Positions 54,901 through 63,726 of a stretch of 64,000 bases of DNA are shown in pieces. The stretch lies in contig NZ_JAMXIC010000002.1 of NCBI RefSeq assembly GCF_027587375.1, forward strand, positions 62,001 through 126,000, written 5' to 3'. The position numbers and the translations under genes are program-made. The first letter of the stretch is position 1. Every line of letters starts with the position of its first letter. The stretch is from Arthrobacter sp. B2a2-09 (lineage in GTDB: Bacteria; Actinomycetota; Actinomycetes; Actinomycetales; Micrococcaceae). The notes under the pieces are model-generated. The model had not been told where the DNA came from. It searched no databases and saw only the letters and a program-made list of their open reading frames with translations.

Positions 54901-56802
54901 ATCCGCGAGCAGGCCGCTGGTTTCCCCGGGGTCGACGCCGTCGGGATACTTCACGCCGAGGTCGTAGAGAAAGAAATCCTGTCCATTCCCCCGCCGGACT
55001 TCGAAAGGCCGTTGGTCCAGTACTTCGAGCCCGAGGTTGTGCAGGAAGGGCAGGATCTGCGTGAGGCTCCTGGGCTTTGTCAGGTAAAGGCGGATCCGGG
55101 CGTCCTCCACGAGCGTGCTCGAGGCGCCCTTCCTGACGTAGACCGTGAGCAGCGGGTCCCCGTATGGTCTGCCGCCTGTACCGTCCAGGTCGAACGTCTC
55201 GAAATTGATGATGTCCGTGACCGCGGCTTCCACGTCGTAGACCGCGCGATAACTGGCGGGAAATGCGTCCGACCAGAGCCCGGCGAGCCTTGCGGCCTCT
55301 GCTGCCGGGAAGCGGTCACGGATCGCATCGTCGAGCCCGTCCGACCAGGAGCGGGTAGCAGCGATCAGGCGCCGCTCGAGCTGGGAAGGGTCGACGACGT
55401 CGGTGTTGGACGCCGGCGCGTCCGGCGCTGCATCACCATGGATCCGGAAGAACACCCGGGCCATGGGTGACTCGGTCAGGCGGACCTCGAAATCGACAGA
55501 GTCCGCCTTGAACGCCCGCCTGAGTTCTTCTTCCATCAACAGCCGCACCGCCGTGCTGTAGCGGCGGCGCGGGAAGAAGACGAGCGCCGACACGAACCGT
55601 CCAAAGCTGTCCGGACGAAGGAACACGCGGATCCGCTGCAGCACCTCGGCACGAAGAATTTCGCCCGCCAGGCGGGCGAGGCCATCCGCCTCCATGTGGA
55701 ACAGCTCGTCCCTCGGAAAGGTCTCCAGGACAGCCATGAGTTCCTTGGCCTGGTGGGATCGGGGCGTAACCCCCAGTCTTTCGCTGACTGCCTGGACTTT
55801 CTCCCGGAGTACCGGAATCCGCAGGACCGACTCGTGCCCGGCGCCGGGCGTGAACAACCCCAAGAAGCGCCGTTCGCCGGTAGCCCGGCCGGTTGCGTCG
55901 AACACTTGCAGGCGCACTTCGTCCAGGTACGAGCGCCTCAGGACCGTGGACCGCAGCTCGGAGGTGGCAAGAGCGAGTGCGTGGGGCTCGCGGATATTGG
56001 GTGCGTCCGGCCCGGCGCTTTTGGCGGCGTCCCGCTGCGGCCGCCTCAACAGACCGAGCGCGGAGCCTTGCCGTTCGGCGAGCATTTCCTGGCCGCCCGC
56101 CGTCGTGAGCTCAAATTCGGCGTAACCGAGGAACAGGAAGTTGCCGTCAGCCATCCAGAGAAGCAACTCACGAAGCTGTCCTCGTGGCGGAACCACGGAT
56201 TCGGGGAATCCGCCCACCGAGGTGACAGCCTCGGACACCTTCCTGCTGATGGCTCCCTCGTCATCGGCGACAACGCGAACATCGTCCAACACCCTGTGCA
56301 GGCGTTCCGTGAGCTCGCGCGTGGCGGTCTCATCAGCCAGCTTGGCGATTTCCACGGCCACCCAGGTCTCGCACGTTCCACGGGCCGACCCCAGGGACTC
56401 TTCCAGGAGTCCTTCTCTGGAAGGGCCAGGGCGGACGCCCAGCAGCATACGGGAATCCGGATCGCGCAGCACATGGAAGATCGGATGCACGAGCAGCCGG
56501 ATCGAGGCCCCTTCACGGGTGAGCTCCGCCGTTACGGAGTGAACCAGATAGGGCATGTCCTCGGCAACCACGGCAACGATACTCGCGTCCAGCTCGTTCA
56601 GGATGCCGATTGCGGCCCGTCCTGGAGCCCGCGACGACGCCACTTTCAGATGGTGCCCGGCCCGCGCCCGGAGCGTCTCAGGACTGTAGCTCCGCAGATC
56701 CTCCGTGGGTACATGAGCGTAGTAGTCAGTCAGGAACTGCCTGTCGGGCTTGAAGGCGCCGGGCGCGGCAATATGCTCCGCGTGGTCTGATTTGGGTGAC
56801 AT
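51961..56802 (-). CDS. gdh: NAD-specific glutamate dehydrogenase, large type
   Basis: 1613 residues from ATG 56802 (GGAGG upstream), the approximately 180-kDa class of GDH found in mycobacteria, streptomycetes and proteobacteria. An N-terminal ACT/PAS-like regulatory region of about 700 residues (DASIVAVVAEDMPYLVHSVT) precedes the catalytic core: DLARGGVRWSDRSEDFRTEV, VKNSVIVPTGAKGGFYPK with the catalytic Lys, GIGDMSGDVFGNAMLLS, ITARGAWESAKHHFSELG and the nucleotide end DLLYNGGIGTYVK. Catabolic: glutamate to 2-oxoglutarate and ammonia. Usually regulated by GarA-type FHA proteins. Confidence 0.97.
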   Translation of the reverse strand: MSPKSDHAEHIAAPGAFKPDRQFLTDYYAHVPTEDLRSYSPETLRARAGHHLKVASSRAPGRAAIGILNELDASIVAVVAEDMPYLVHSVTAELTREGASIRLLVHPIFHVLRDPDSRMLLGVRPGPSREGLLEESLGSARGTCETWVAVEIAKLADETATRELTERLHRVLDDVRVVADDEGAISRKVSEAVTSVGGFPESVVPPRGQLRELLLWMADGNFLFLGYAEFELTTAGGQEMLAERQGSALGLLRRPQRDAAKSAGPDAPNIREPHALALATSELRSTVLRRSYLDEVRLQVFDATGRATGERRFLGLFTPGAGHESVLRIPVLREKVQAVSERLGVTPRSHQAKELMAVLETFPRDELFHMEADGLARLAGEILRAEVLQRIRVFLRPDSFGRFVSALVFFPRRRYSTAVRLLMEEELRRAFKADSVDFEVRLTESPMARVFFRIHGDAAPDAPASNTDVVDPSQLERRLIAATRSWSDGLDDAIRDRFPAAEAARLAGLWSDAFPASYRAVYDVEAAVTDIINFETFDLDGTGGRPYGDPLLTVYVRKGASSTLVEDARIRLYLTKPRSLTQILPFLHNLGLEVLDQRPFEVRRGNGQDFFLYDLGVKYPDGVDPGETSGLLADAFTAAMRGDIESDRIDALVIRERVGWRHAAILRSYAKYLQQLGTTNSYGFIADTLISNVRATRALLALFQAKFDPGLDEPDRVRKTADAKKELTAAIDDIPVLDADRLLRTFMNLVEATTRTNYFLDKAYLSFKVNPAAITGAPFPRPKYEIWVYSPRVEAVHLRFGDLARGGVRWSDRSEDFRTEVLGLVKAQNVKNSVIVPTGAKGGFYPKRLPDPVLDREAWLAEGLECYRIFVKGMLDVTDNLLASGQGESVVPPDRVVRHDGDDYYLVVAADKGTASFSDAANSVAREYGFWLGDAFASGGSVGYDHKQMGITARGAWESAKHHFSELGVDSQREDFTVAGIGDMSGDVFGNAMLLSPHIRLVAAFDHRDIFLDPSPDAPRSFEERRRLFGLPRSSWADYDPSLISAGGGVHSRRAKAIGITEQVRTALGLEPGTVSLPPHALMQAILRAPVDLLYNGGIGTYVKASTEDQTHVGDKANDAIRVNGNELRARIVAEGGNLGFTQRGRIEAALAGVLLNTDAIDNSAGVDCSDHEVNIKIFIDRMIAAGKMGPAERAGFLRSLTDEVSRLVLANNRDQNVLLFNDRHQALELSPGFERIMDWLENAADLDRGLEGLPSTEQLQDRLRAGTGLTAPELSVLAAYAKIELAKELTASDLADDPWFKRILRGYFPRQLSERFDAELDSHPLRRQIICTVVANDMINLGGITFAFRAIEETTATAAAVARAFVVVREVYGLQWITGRMAALPVGFPREHAAEMALYMRRALDRATRWYVTHDHRDQPIEDALARIAPTFGLLRTRTLDFLRGSDRDHTEDRLARWADVGMPDELVRRASDLLESFGLLEISLISELVEEPLTAIADLYYAVFHRIGALSLLLRITDLPRQNRWEALARASLRDDVYSAVADMTISVMQTTQSPNATGANAVERIVEWERGHHEQLGRIKDTFAEVTKPGQVDLASISVALKLLRTIVRR

Positions 56803-58339
56803 GCCAGTGCGCCTCCACAACGCGGGGTGCCATTCGCAAACTGCGGTTGATCATCTTGTCCTCGCGCATGTGTTTATCATCGCCACCACCGGGAAACACG
56901 TCCAGAGCCACCGGCGTCGCGGGTTCTCTATGTGTTTGAACTCGTCCTATTTGCTGTTCGAAGGTGCGGGTCGAGGACCAGGAACGCGAAGTTGAGTCTC
57001 CGCGGTCCGGGTCCGATGTCCGGCCACGATGGCACGGCGTCTTTTCGGAGATCTGCCTTCCCACTACGGCAACGTCTTCTGGTCTGGGCTTGAGGGCTGG
57101 CGGGCCTGATGTTGGTCTGGAATGCACCCGTCAAACGTTGGCCCGGAAGTCTCAGGCCCGTCCCTGACTGCATGGTCCGAAGCCTTTATCGGCGCACAGG
57201 TGGTGGACTTGGTGAGGATGTCAACAGCGAGAGGAATGCCGGCGGTCACCGGGACGGTGACCGATTCCACTGGACTCCATGGCGAGGGAGCCGTCACCGA
57301 AGAAGCCTGTCCTGCAATGGGCACACCCATAGGCCAAGGAGGTCTATCCGGCCTTCTTCGAGTGGTGCATCCGTAACGGAGCCATGGGTGGAAGGCTGGC
57401 TCCCAGAATTGCTCCAACGTCACCGGCGACTACAGTCTCGATGCGTTCGGTTGGCCATAAGGGCATGTCTGTCCTGATGGCATCAGTTGTTTCCTGGCAG
57501 CGGGACAGGAGGGACGCGCCGCTTATCCTCCAAATTGTGGAGAGCTGGTGGCAGGCCCAGCAGCAGTTGCTCAGATGCTCAATCGTCACTGAGGTTGTTC
57601 GGGCCTTGATCCGGTTACGTTACAACCCCAGTAGGCGAGCGGTGACGTGAGCGTGCAATCCGACCAGCGCCGCTTGCTGAAACGCCTTCTTCGCCAAACA
57701 TCGAACGGCGCTGCGTCACTCTCGAAGAGGACGTGAGGCACGCCGGCCCCGCCGGGCCTCGTTCCTGTTTCGTCGGTGGAGCCTCTTTGTCGCCTCGTCA
57801 CAGTTCTCTTCGCGGCGTTGGCAGTTCGTGTCATGCTTGCTGGATGCTCTCGCAGGGCAAGGCAGGTCGGACGGGATGCTGTACCGGATCTGCCGTGTCA
57901 AAGCCGCGTCCGGCATCTCTGTCCCGGTCCTTGGTGTCGGCACCGCCCAGATTATGGGAGTGATGTGCAGCGACTGGCTCATCGCCTCGATGGCTCTGTC
58001 GGCGGCGGCCGCTGTCCTGCTGGGCAATGGCGGTGCTCGGCGCCCCAGAACGGGGTGATCGGGGTGATCGCCCAGTTCGACAAAGTTCGTTCAGGCGTCG
58101 ACGGCTGCGCAGTCCCTCATCGCCCGGCTGCCCCGCCTGTCGATAACCACCGGCATAACGGCTCGGCAAACCGCAGCGAACCGAGCCCTGCCGTTGGCTG
58201 CCGTTCTTGACCGTGAAGGAATAACACATTCTTTTCTGCTGACAATTCATGATTGTTGACATAGTTGTCATATACTTGTTGTTTCGGCGATGCGCTCGCC
58301 GGCACGAACGTCAACGCACCAATCGCGAAGGGGACGCCG
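56803..58339. other. 1.5-kb gap, no supported gene
   Basis: The longest non-coding stretch of the window. Open frames on both strands lack ribosome sites and recognisable domains. A perfect inverted repeat CGGTCACCG-GGA-CGGTGACCG lies at 57243-57263. Just before the next gene, TGACATAGTTGTCA (58257-58270) is an AT-rich palindrome within a promoter-like region with TTGACA. The lower GC and many broken frames suggest decayed DNA. Confidence 0.5.
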
Positions 58340-58543
58340 ATGCCTGGCCAATTCGAACTTGTAGACGCTGAACCGCGAGGGGTCCGGATAAACCTCGTCA
58401 ATTCCGCCGGGGAAACCCTGGCAAAGTCGGAGGCGTACGAAGACATGGCGGCAGCAGCCGCCGCGGTCAGGGACATCCGGGAACAGGCGGCCACGGCGCA
58501 TGTTGTGGATTGCACAACTAAATCCCATTCTCGACAGTCGTGA
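58340..58543 (+). CDS. YegP-like protein (DUF1508)
   Basis: 67 residues from ATG 58340 with AAGGGGA upstream; the frame is open 25 codons more without use. GQFELVDAEPRGVRINLVNS is the DUF1508 beta-hairpin (usually G-x-FELYKDxxGEWRWRLxxxNG), then GETLAKSEAYEDMAAAAAAV and IRE. Typical family members are 50-110 residues with one or two units; this has one. Function unknown, often stress-related. Confidence 0.75.
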   Translation: MPGQFELVDAEPRGVRINLVNSAGETLAKSEAYEDMAAAAAAVRDIREQAATAHVVDCTTKSHSRQS

Positions 58544-58623
58544 CACGGCAGCCCGGCCGTTTGTTGATTGACAGTCACTAACAGCTCCGAGCGTTGTCCC
58601 GGGGTTCGGCGGACAAGTCCGGC

Positions 58624-59037
58624 ATGGAAGAGTTCTTACCATTCTTTTTGGGGTCGGGCGTAGTCTGGTCGGAATTCAGTTTCGGCAAACTGGACACGAA
58701 GTTGGTATCAGCAAGCGTGAACATCAAGGATGAGTGGGACCGGCTCGATTCCGAGACCCGGACATGGCTTCTGGAAAATCCGGCATGTCTGCTCCTGCCC
58801 CCGGCAATGTCGGCGAAATTCGGCAAAGACCCGCACGGGGACATTGAGCTTGACCCGAATGGACAGGTTGTACTTTCCAGGGGTGACCATGATTTTATCC
58901 GGGAGAAAGCGGAAGCCGCCGGAACAATCCGCGCCCCCATGGGGGAATACCGATTCTTCGACACGGCACCTTTACCTGTTATCAGAAAAGGGCACCCTGG
59001 AATGAGCGCCGCATCTTCACCGGATGCGGCTCAGTAG
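58624..59037 (+). CDS. Hypothetical protein, 137 aa
   Basis: MEEFLPFFLGSGVVWSEFSF opens the protein, then SASVNIKDEWDRLDSETRTW and LLPPAMSAKFGKDPHGDIEL; the tail is Ser/Ala/Gln-rich. Codon use is coding-like. ATG 58624 is used; TTG 58594 is in frame. No known family. It could be co-transcribed with the DUF1508 gene 80 bases before it. Confidence 0.55.
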   Translation: MEEFLPFFLGSGVVWSEFSFGKLDTKLVSASVNIKDEWDRLDSETRTWLLENPACLLLPPAMSAKFGKDPHGDIELDPNGQVVLSRGDHDFIREKAEAAGTIRAPMGEYRFFDTAPLPVIRKGHPGMSAASSPDAAQ

Positions 59038-59142
59038 GATCCGCGGGCTCCATCCTCGTCATGGAATCAGTGGAATCGCTAAGGACGCCCGGTCCGGGCG
59101 CATGGGATTCCCGCGTGCCCCGCCGCATAACTGCCCGGTGGG

Positions 59143-59871
59143 TCAGGAAATCCAGTCGGCGTAGAGGGTGGGGGCGAGGTGGGCGTCCTTGTCGGTAAGG
59201 GCGTCTCCCTTGATGACGGCGAACATGCCGGCGGTCGGGTCCGTAACAACTTCGCGTTTGTCGCCCTTGCGGGACAGGGTGATTCGGCCCAGTTCGTCCA
59301 GGGAGAAGACCTCGGGACCGGCGATGTTGCGAATGCCGTTCAGCGGGTTGCCTGCGGCGACCTCCGCCACCGCTTTGGCCACGTCCTTGGACGCGATCGG
59401 CTGGATCGGCGTGGCGGGCAACCGGACGGTGTCGCCGTCGGCGGTCCAGGCCAGGACCGCGTCCATGAATTCCATGAACTGCGTCGCCCGGACGATTGAG
59501 TAGGGGATGGGCCCGGCCGCGAGGATCCTCTCTTGGAGCACCTTGGCACGGTAGTAGTCCAGTTCCGGCACCTGGTCCGCGCCAACGATCGAGAGAATGA
59601 CGAAGTGGCCGACGCCGCCCTTCTTGGCCGAGGCCAATAGCTGGTCCATCGAGGTCTGGAAGAAGGCCGGGGAGGCTTCGTCGAAGGTCGGGGAATTCGT
59701 CAGGTTGACGACGACGTCGGCGCCGGCCACGGCCTCGTCCACTCCTACGCCACTGATGACGTCGACTCCCGTGGACTGCGAATGCGGCACGGCGTCGTGC
59801 CCGGCGGCGTTCAGATTCTTGACGACCTGCGACCCGATCAGCCCGGTACCGCCGATGACTGCGATTTTCAT
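59143..59871 (-). CDS. NAD(P)-binding oxidoreductase (atypical SDR / NmrA-like)
   Basis: 242 residues from ATG 59871 (AAAGGAA 5 bases before it). Rossmann start MKIAVIGGTGLIGSQVVKNL with GGTGLIG at 7-13, then HFVILSIVGADQVPELDYYR (YxxxK variant: YYRAK), and VRATQFMEFMDAVLAW. Members are nucleotide sensors or reductases of quinones and enones. It shares the strand and lies 25 bases downstream of the nitroreductase, so both may form one transcript that answers electrophile stress. Confidence 0.88.
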   Translation of the reverse strand: MKIAVIGGTGLIGSQVVKNLNAAGHDAVPHSQSTGVDVISGVGVDEAVAGADVVVNLTNSPTFDEASPAFFQTSMDQLLASAKKGGVGHFVILSIVGADQVPELDYYRAKVLQERILAAGPIPYSIVRATQFMEFMDAVLAWTADGDTVRLPATPIQPIASKDVAKAVAEVAAGNPLNGIRNIAGPEVFSLDELGRITLSRKGDKREVVTDPTAGMFAVIKGDALTDKDAHLAPTLYADWIS

Positions 59872-59896
59872 GACATTCCTTTCGTTGGGGTGTGTG

Positions 59897-60565
59897 TTAG
59901 AGACCATCGACGAACGTCACCGTCTCCTCGAGCGACGCCCGGCCTGTCCGGGCGAAGTCCATCGTGTCGTCCTCGTACCCGATCGACAAGCCGCAGAAGA
60001 GGATGAGCTCCTCCGGGGGTGAGAGGACCTCTGCGACGGTCTTGTGAAACTTCGCCCAAGCCATCTGCGGGCAGCTGTGCAGCCCCTCGGCGCGGAGCAG
60101 CAGCATGACGGTCTGCAGGTACATGCCGACATCGGCCCATTGGGGCGAGCACATGTCGGGGTCGATGTAGCAGAACAGGGCGGCGGGCGCGCCGAAACAG
60201 TCCCAGTTCGAGGAAGCGGCCCGCTGGCGCGCCTCCAGGTCATCGCGCGCGATGCCGAGTGCACCGTAGCGTTGCTCGCCGAAGGCGGAACGGCGCTCGT
60301 GGTACGGGGACTTCAGCGCGGTCGGGTACTGCTTGTACTCTGGCTCGTCCCACGGGTCGCCTGCGGCCAGACGCTCGGTGGCGCGTCTCTTGCACTCAGC
60401 CAGCGGCGCGCCGCTCAGCACGTAGGCGTGCCACGGCTGAATGTTCGATCCCGACGGCGCCCAAGCCGCGGCGGACAGAACGCGCCCCAGCACCTCACCC
60501 GGGACTTGCCGGTCGGTGAATCCGCGCACCGCCCTTCGGCTGGTAACCGCTTCATAGACGTCCAT
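59897..60565 (-). CDS. Nitroreductase family protein
   Basis: 222 residues from ATG 60565 (MDVYEAVTSRRAVRGFTD); upstream codons of the frame lie in the operator. FMN-binding marks: SRRAVRGF, APSGSNIQPWHAYVL, DVGMYLQTVMLLLRAEGL and the end ILFCGLSIGYED. Reduces nitro-aromatic or quinone compounds with NAD(P)H. Divergent from the azoreductase gene with a shared operator, hence likely controlled by the MarR protein at 61435. Confidence 0.9.
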   Translation of the reverse strand: MDVYEAVTSRRAVRGFTDRQVPGEVLGRVLSAAAWAPSGSNIQPWHAYVLSGAPLAECKRRATERLAAGDPWDEPEYKQYPTALKSPYHERRSAFGEQRYGALGIARDDLEARQRAASSNWDCFGAPAALFCYIDPDMCSPQWADVGMYLQTVMLLLRAEGLHSCPQMAWAKFHKTVAEVLSPPEELILFCGLSIGYEDDTMDFARTGRASLEETVTFVDGL

Positions 60566-60610
60566 GATCAACCACTTTCCAATCTGCTCGAGTGTTATCG
60601 TTTCATACAA

Positions 60611-60632
60611 GATAGTATCATTCAATACTATC
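60611..60632. promoter_or_regulatory. Operator between nitroreductase and azoreductase genes
   Basis: GATAGTAT-N6-ATACTATC, a perfect inverted repeat in the 142-base divergent region. The AT-rich palindrome suits a MarR dimer. A related palindrome (CGATACGGTATCG, sharing GATA/TATC halves) lies before marR at 61952. Confidence 0.75.
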
Positions 60633-60707
60633 GTGCTCTGGACTACCGCTGAGCACGAGCCCTTAGCCCTTGGCTTCCGCCGCGGGCATCACCTTAGGAG
60701 AAAGCGC

Positions 60708-61355
60708 ATGACCACACTGCTGCATATCGACACGTCCGTGTTCCCCGGCGAGGCGTCCTCGTCCCGTTCGGTGACCGCCGCCTTCCGGAAGACCTGGGAG
60801 GAGCAGCACCCGGAGGGCACGGTGATCTACCGCGACCTCGCGTCCGACCCCGTCCCGCACATCACTGCCGACGCCTGGTCCGCCGGCTATGCCGCCCCGC
60901 CCGGGCGCACGCCGGGGCAGTCCACGGCGTTCACCGCGCGTGTGAGGCTCATCGAGGAGCTGGAGCAGGCGGACGCCGTCCTGATCGGTGCCCCGATGTA
61001 CAACTACTCGATCCCCTCGACCCTCAAAGCATGGCTGGATAACGTGCTCCTGCTCGGCCGCACCGCGGGCGAGTCCCGTTCCGCCCAGGGCACCCCCGCG
61101 GTCGTCGTCGCCAGCCGTGGCGGCTCCTACGGGCCGGGCACCCCGCGCGAGGGCTACGAGTTCGTGCAGAACTACCTGGAAGCCGTCCTCAAGGGCACCC
61201 TCGGCCTGGACCTGGACTTCATCGTCCCGGAACTCACCATGGCCACCCGCAACCCGGCCATGTCAGAACTAGTCCCCCTGTACGAGGCCTCCCGCAAGCG
61301 CGCCTTCGAGGACGCGACCACCAAGGCCAAGGAAATCGCGGCGCGCGTGGCTTAG
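60708..61355 (+). CDS. azoR: FMN-dependent NADH-azoreductase (flavodoxin-fold quinone reductase)
   Basis: 215 residues from ATG 60708 with AGGAGA upstream. AzoR marks: LLHIDTSVFPGEASSSRSVT, then ADAVLIGAPMYNYSIPSTLKAWLD (FMN phosphate and ring contact), VVVASRGGSYGPGTP. Two-electron reduction of azo dyes and quinones, preventing semiquinone formation. 48 codons of open frame upstream are ignored. Transcribed away from the nitroreductase gene, ending at a strong terminator. Confidence 0.9.
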   Translation: MTTLLHIDTSVFPGEASSSRSVTAAFRKTWEEQHPEGTVIYRDLASDPVPHITADAWSAGYAAPPGRTPGQSTAFTARVRLIEELEQADAVLIGAPMYNYSIPSTLKAWLDNVLLLGRTAGESRSAQGTPAVVVASRGGSYGPGTPREGYEFVQNYLEAVLKGTLGLDLDFIVPELTMATRNPAMSELVPLYEASRKRAFEDATTKAKEIAARVA

Positions 61356-61370
61356 CCTTGGCCCATGGAC

Positions 61371-61406
61371 GCCGTGAGACGCCCTCGTTCGAGGGCGTCT
61401 CACGGC
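61371..61406. terminator. Bidirectional terminator
   Basis: 16-bp perfect arms (GCCGTGAGACGCCCTC and complement) with a GTTC loop between the convergent azoreductase and marR genes. Confidence 0.9.
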
Positions 61407-61434
61407 CCCTCGTGGCTGTGCAGGTGCGCCGCGC

Positions 61435-61920
61435 TTACGGTTCACTATCAGCCGTGTGGGCAATACGGGTCAGCAGATCCATCAGCCGCTCGGGCTCGTC
61501 GGACTCCAGTTCCGCGACGAGACGCTCGGCAAGCGGTTCCGCCGCCACATGGGCTGCGTCGAAAAGTTCGAGTCCCCGAGGTGTGATCTCCACGGCCCGC
61601 GCCCGCCGGTCCCCCGGAACGGTCTTGCGCACGGCCAGCCCTCTTCGCTCCAGGTCGTCCACGACCCGCATGATTCCCGCCTTGTCCGAGCCGGTAGCGG
61701 TCGTCAGATCCCGCTGCATGGTGGGACCGCGGTTAACTAGCTCGATCAGCACGGCGAAATGCCGCAACTCGATGCCAAGCGGCCCGAGCGCCTCCGCCAT
61801 CACGGCGGCCGCGCGCCAGTGCGCCCTGCGCAGCAGTAGTCCCAGGGCGAAGGGAGAAGCGTCCCCGGGGCGGCCGGTGGCACGGGAGGTGGTGGGTTGG
61901 CGAGGAACGTCGTTGGCCAT
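61435..61920 (-). CDS. MarR family transcriptional regulator
   Basis: 161 residues from ATG 61920 (TAAGG upstream). Winged helix: GPLGIELRHFAVLIELVNRG, TMQRDLTTATGSDKAGIMRVVDDLERRGLA and the wing VPGDRRARAVEITPRGLELF. MarR repressors respond to phenolics or to oxidants; no redox Cys is visible. It faces the azoreductase across a terminator and is the likely regulator of the nitroreductase/azoreductase promoters. Confidence 0.88.
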   Translation of the reverse strand: MANDVPRQPTTSRATGRPGDASPFALGLLLRRAHWRAAAVMAEALGPLGIELRHFAVLIELVNRGPTMQRDLTTATGSDKAGIMRVVDDLERRGLAVRKTVPGDRRARAVEITPRGLELFDAAHVAAEPLAERLVAELESDEPERLMDLLTRIAHTADSEP

Positions 61921-61951
61921 AAGAACAACCTTACTAAGCAATGTGATCGTT

Positions 61952-61964
61952 CGATACGGTATCG
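61952..61964. promoter_or_regulatory. Candidate MarR autoregulatory site
   Basis: CGATACGGTATCG, 6+6 palindrome with one central base, 31 bases before the marR start, sharing half-site GATA with the operator at 60611. Confidence 0.55.
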
Positions 61965-62424
61965 GTTGAAACTGTCGAGGGCAGCCTCGACAACGGACCC
62001 CTGTTCCTAAGAACCAACCGAGTTGGTGTCTCTAGCTTGATGAGGAACTGCCAAGCACCGCATTTTCACCTGTTATGCGGCCAGAGGTGTCTCACCGAGT
62101 CTGTCTCACGGGGGGAGTCCCACCACAAGGCCTCGAGGCAAAATGGCACACCCTCGATCTGGCATGAGCGGCATGGGGTTGCTTCCGGGATACGCGCCGG
62201 TAGGTGGCCACCGATCAGCATTGCAGGATGCAGTTTGACGCGCTCAGCGAAGCAGGCATGAGGGAAGAGCACATCTACTTCGAGCAGTTTCCGGGACGAA
62301 ATCGGCCCGGGGGCGACCGGCCGCGAGCAAACTGCCGGATACAACGCCTCGGGTTATCCCCAGCGCCGCCACCGGTTCGGCGACCGGATGCAGCCCGTCC
62401 GGGGCGATCGCTTGGTCGGACAGC
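61965..62424. other. Gap, nothing recognised
   Basis: 460 bases with no supported gene. Only a minor CCAAC-CGA-GTTGG hairpin near 62015 was noticed. Confidence 0.55.
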
Positions 62425-62757
62425 TCAGATTGGCCCGTGGCTCTTGAGAAGGTGGATGCTGACGACTTCACTGGTGTCGCGCGCTGTGACGGTGAGCCCG
62501 TCACCGACAATGTCCAGGAAAAGGACGGCCCTTTCGCCTACCTTGAGTTTCCCGATGCCCAGCAGGGGAATCTCCTGGGTGTCCATCCTGAGAACCGACA
62601 CCCCTGCCGTTCGGTAAGCGGCTTCTGGGTCTTGGTCCGCTGGCAGACGCGTGAGGCTTGGGGAGTTGCCGAGGGCGATCCGGTAGAGGGAGCCTGTCGA
62701 TGTGCGGAAGGCAAACGTTCCGGAGTCTGTGTCCGTCAGTTCCTCGATCCGCACCAT
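62425..62757 (-). CDS. Hypothetical protein, 110 aa
   Basis: MVRIEELTDTDSGTFAFRTS, then GSLYRIALGNSPSLTRLP and QEIPLLGIGKLKVGERAVLF, LDIVGDGLTVTARDTSEVV: a small beta-rich protein with coding-like composition. No ribosome site stands out, and I do not recognise a family. Confidence 0.5.
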   Translation of the reverse strand: MVRIEELTDTDSGTFAFRTSTGSLYRIALGNSPSLTRLPADQDPEAAYRTAGVSVLRMDTQEIPLLGIGKLKVGERAVLFLDIVGDGLTVTARDTSEVVSIHLLKSHGPI

Positions 62758-63003
62758 GGCCTGATTCTACGTTGGAAGGGCACCAAGCAGTCCCGGGCGT
62801 GATCGCACACGGAGGCTGACCAAACCAGCAGCGGCCGGAGGATTCGTGGATCGCCCGCCAGCTGACTGGTGGGCGGGTCCTTCTGCCTGGCCCATTTCGG
62901 GATCCGGTCGTAAATGGCTGAGGGCCCCGCAGCTCCTGGCTGCGGGACCCTCAGTAATCCATAACAGGGAACCTGCCCCTGTCTTCCTCTACAGTTTACT
63001 ACC
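62758..63003. terminator. Two stem-loops before the Abi gene
   Basis: 62852-62875: CGCCCGCCAG-CTGA-CTGGTGGGCG (one G:T-type mismatch). 62918-62954: 15-bp arms CTGAGGGnCCCGCAG with one mismatch and a 7-base loop. These would stop read-through into the Abi-like gene. Just before that gene TACAGT (62990-62995) is a -10-like box. Confidence 0.65.
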
Positions 63004-63726
63004 GTGGCTAAGTCTGAACCAAAAAGCATCGAGTCTGTGCTGCTGCGCCGGTTGAGCAACGCCCGGTTGGCACCGTATCTTGAGGCTGCCGGGAGCCTGC
63101 AGGATGCCGTTCACCTGTACCGGTGGAACATCCGGCTCTCCGGCGCTGCTTATGAGGCCCTGCACATTTTCGAGGTCGTCCTTCGTAATGCCCTCGATGA
63201 AAAACTGTGTCTTTGGAACGCCACCCAGACAAACCCGAAAACCGGACAGGCCCACTCCTCGGACTGGCTTCTGGATCCGTCGGTATTGATAGAGCGGATC
63301 GTCGGCAGAGACATTCCCGATGCCAGATCACGCGCGGGGAGATCAACGCGCCTGCGGCCCAAGCACCAGCGGGAGCCGCTGCACGAGGATCTTCTTGCGG
63401 CCATGTCGCTTGGCACGTGGCGGTTCATGCTGCCAGGCCGTAAGGATGCCGGGAAGCAGCTACTGTGGGATCAGGCGCTGAGTTCGGCATTCCCGAACCT
63501 GAAACGACCGGTCCATGACTTGGAGCGGGCGGTGGAGGGCGTGTACCGCCTGCGGAACCGTGTCGCGCATCTTGAACCCCTCATCAACAGCCGAATCGAA
63601 GCCCAGCTCGCCAACATGCGAACGGGCATCGGCGCGATTGACCAGGACATGCTGTCGTGGTTCGCCTCGGTCGAGAAGATCGGCCGGACCCTGAAAGAGC
63701 GCCCGACGGTCAACCGCGGCCCCTGA
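63004..63726 (+). CDS. Abi-like protein (Abi_2 family, HEPN motif)
   Basis: 240 residues from GTG 63004. Helical, with the Abi-like marks ALHIFEVVLRNALDEKLCLW, EDLLAAMSLGTWRFMLPG and, near the C-terminus, RNRVAHLEPL containing Rx4H (residues 184-189), the catalytic motif of HEPN RNases. Family members are phage-defence abortive-infection proteins that cut RNA when a phage is sensed. No ribosome site; a TACAGT box ends 8 bases before the GTG, so the message may be leaderless. It stands alone, with no partner gene visible inside the window. Confidence 0.8.
   Translation: MAKSEPKSIESVLLRRLSNARLAPYLEAAGSLQDAVHLYRWNIRLSGAAYEALHIFEVVLRNALDEKLCLWNATQTNPKTGQAHSSDWLLDPSVLIERIVGRDIPDARSRAGRSTRLRPKHQREPLHEDLLAAMSLGTWRFMLPGRKDAGKQLLWDQALSSAFPNLKRPVHDLERAVEGVYRLRNRVAHLEPLINSRIEAQLANMRTGIGAIDQDMLSWFASVEKIGRTLKERPTVNRGP

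Noticed and set aside
52069..56790. Several long plus-strand frames
   Set aside because: Shadows of the glutamate dehydrogenase gene.
57716..58058. Small frames on both strands, one with a hydrophobic segment
   Set aside because: No ribosome site, no conserved motif, and overlapping frames of equal length; not supported as genes.
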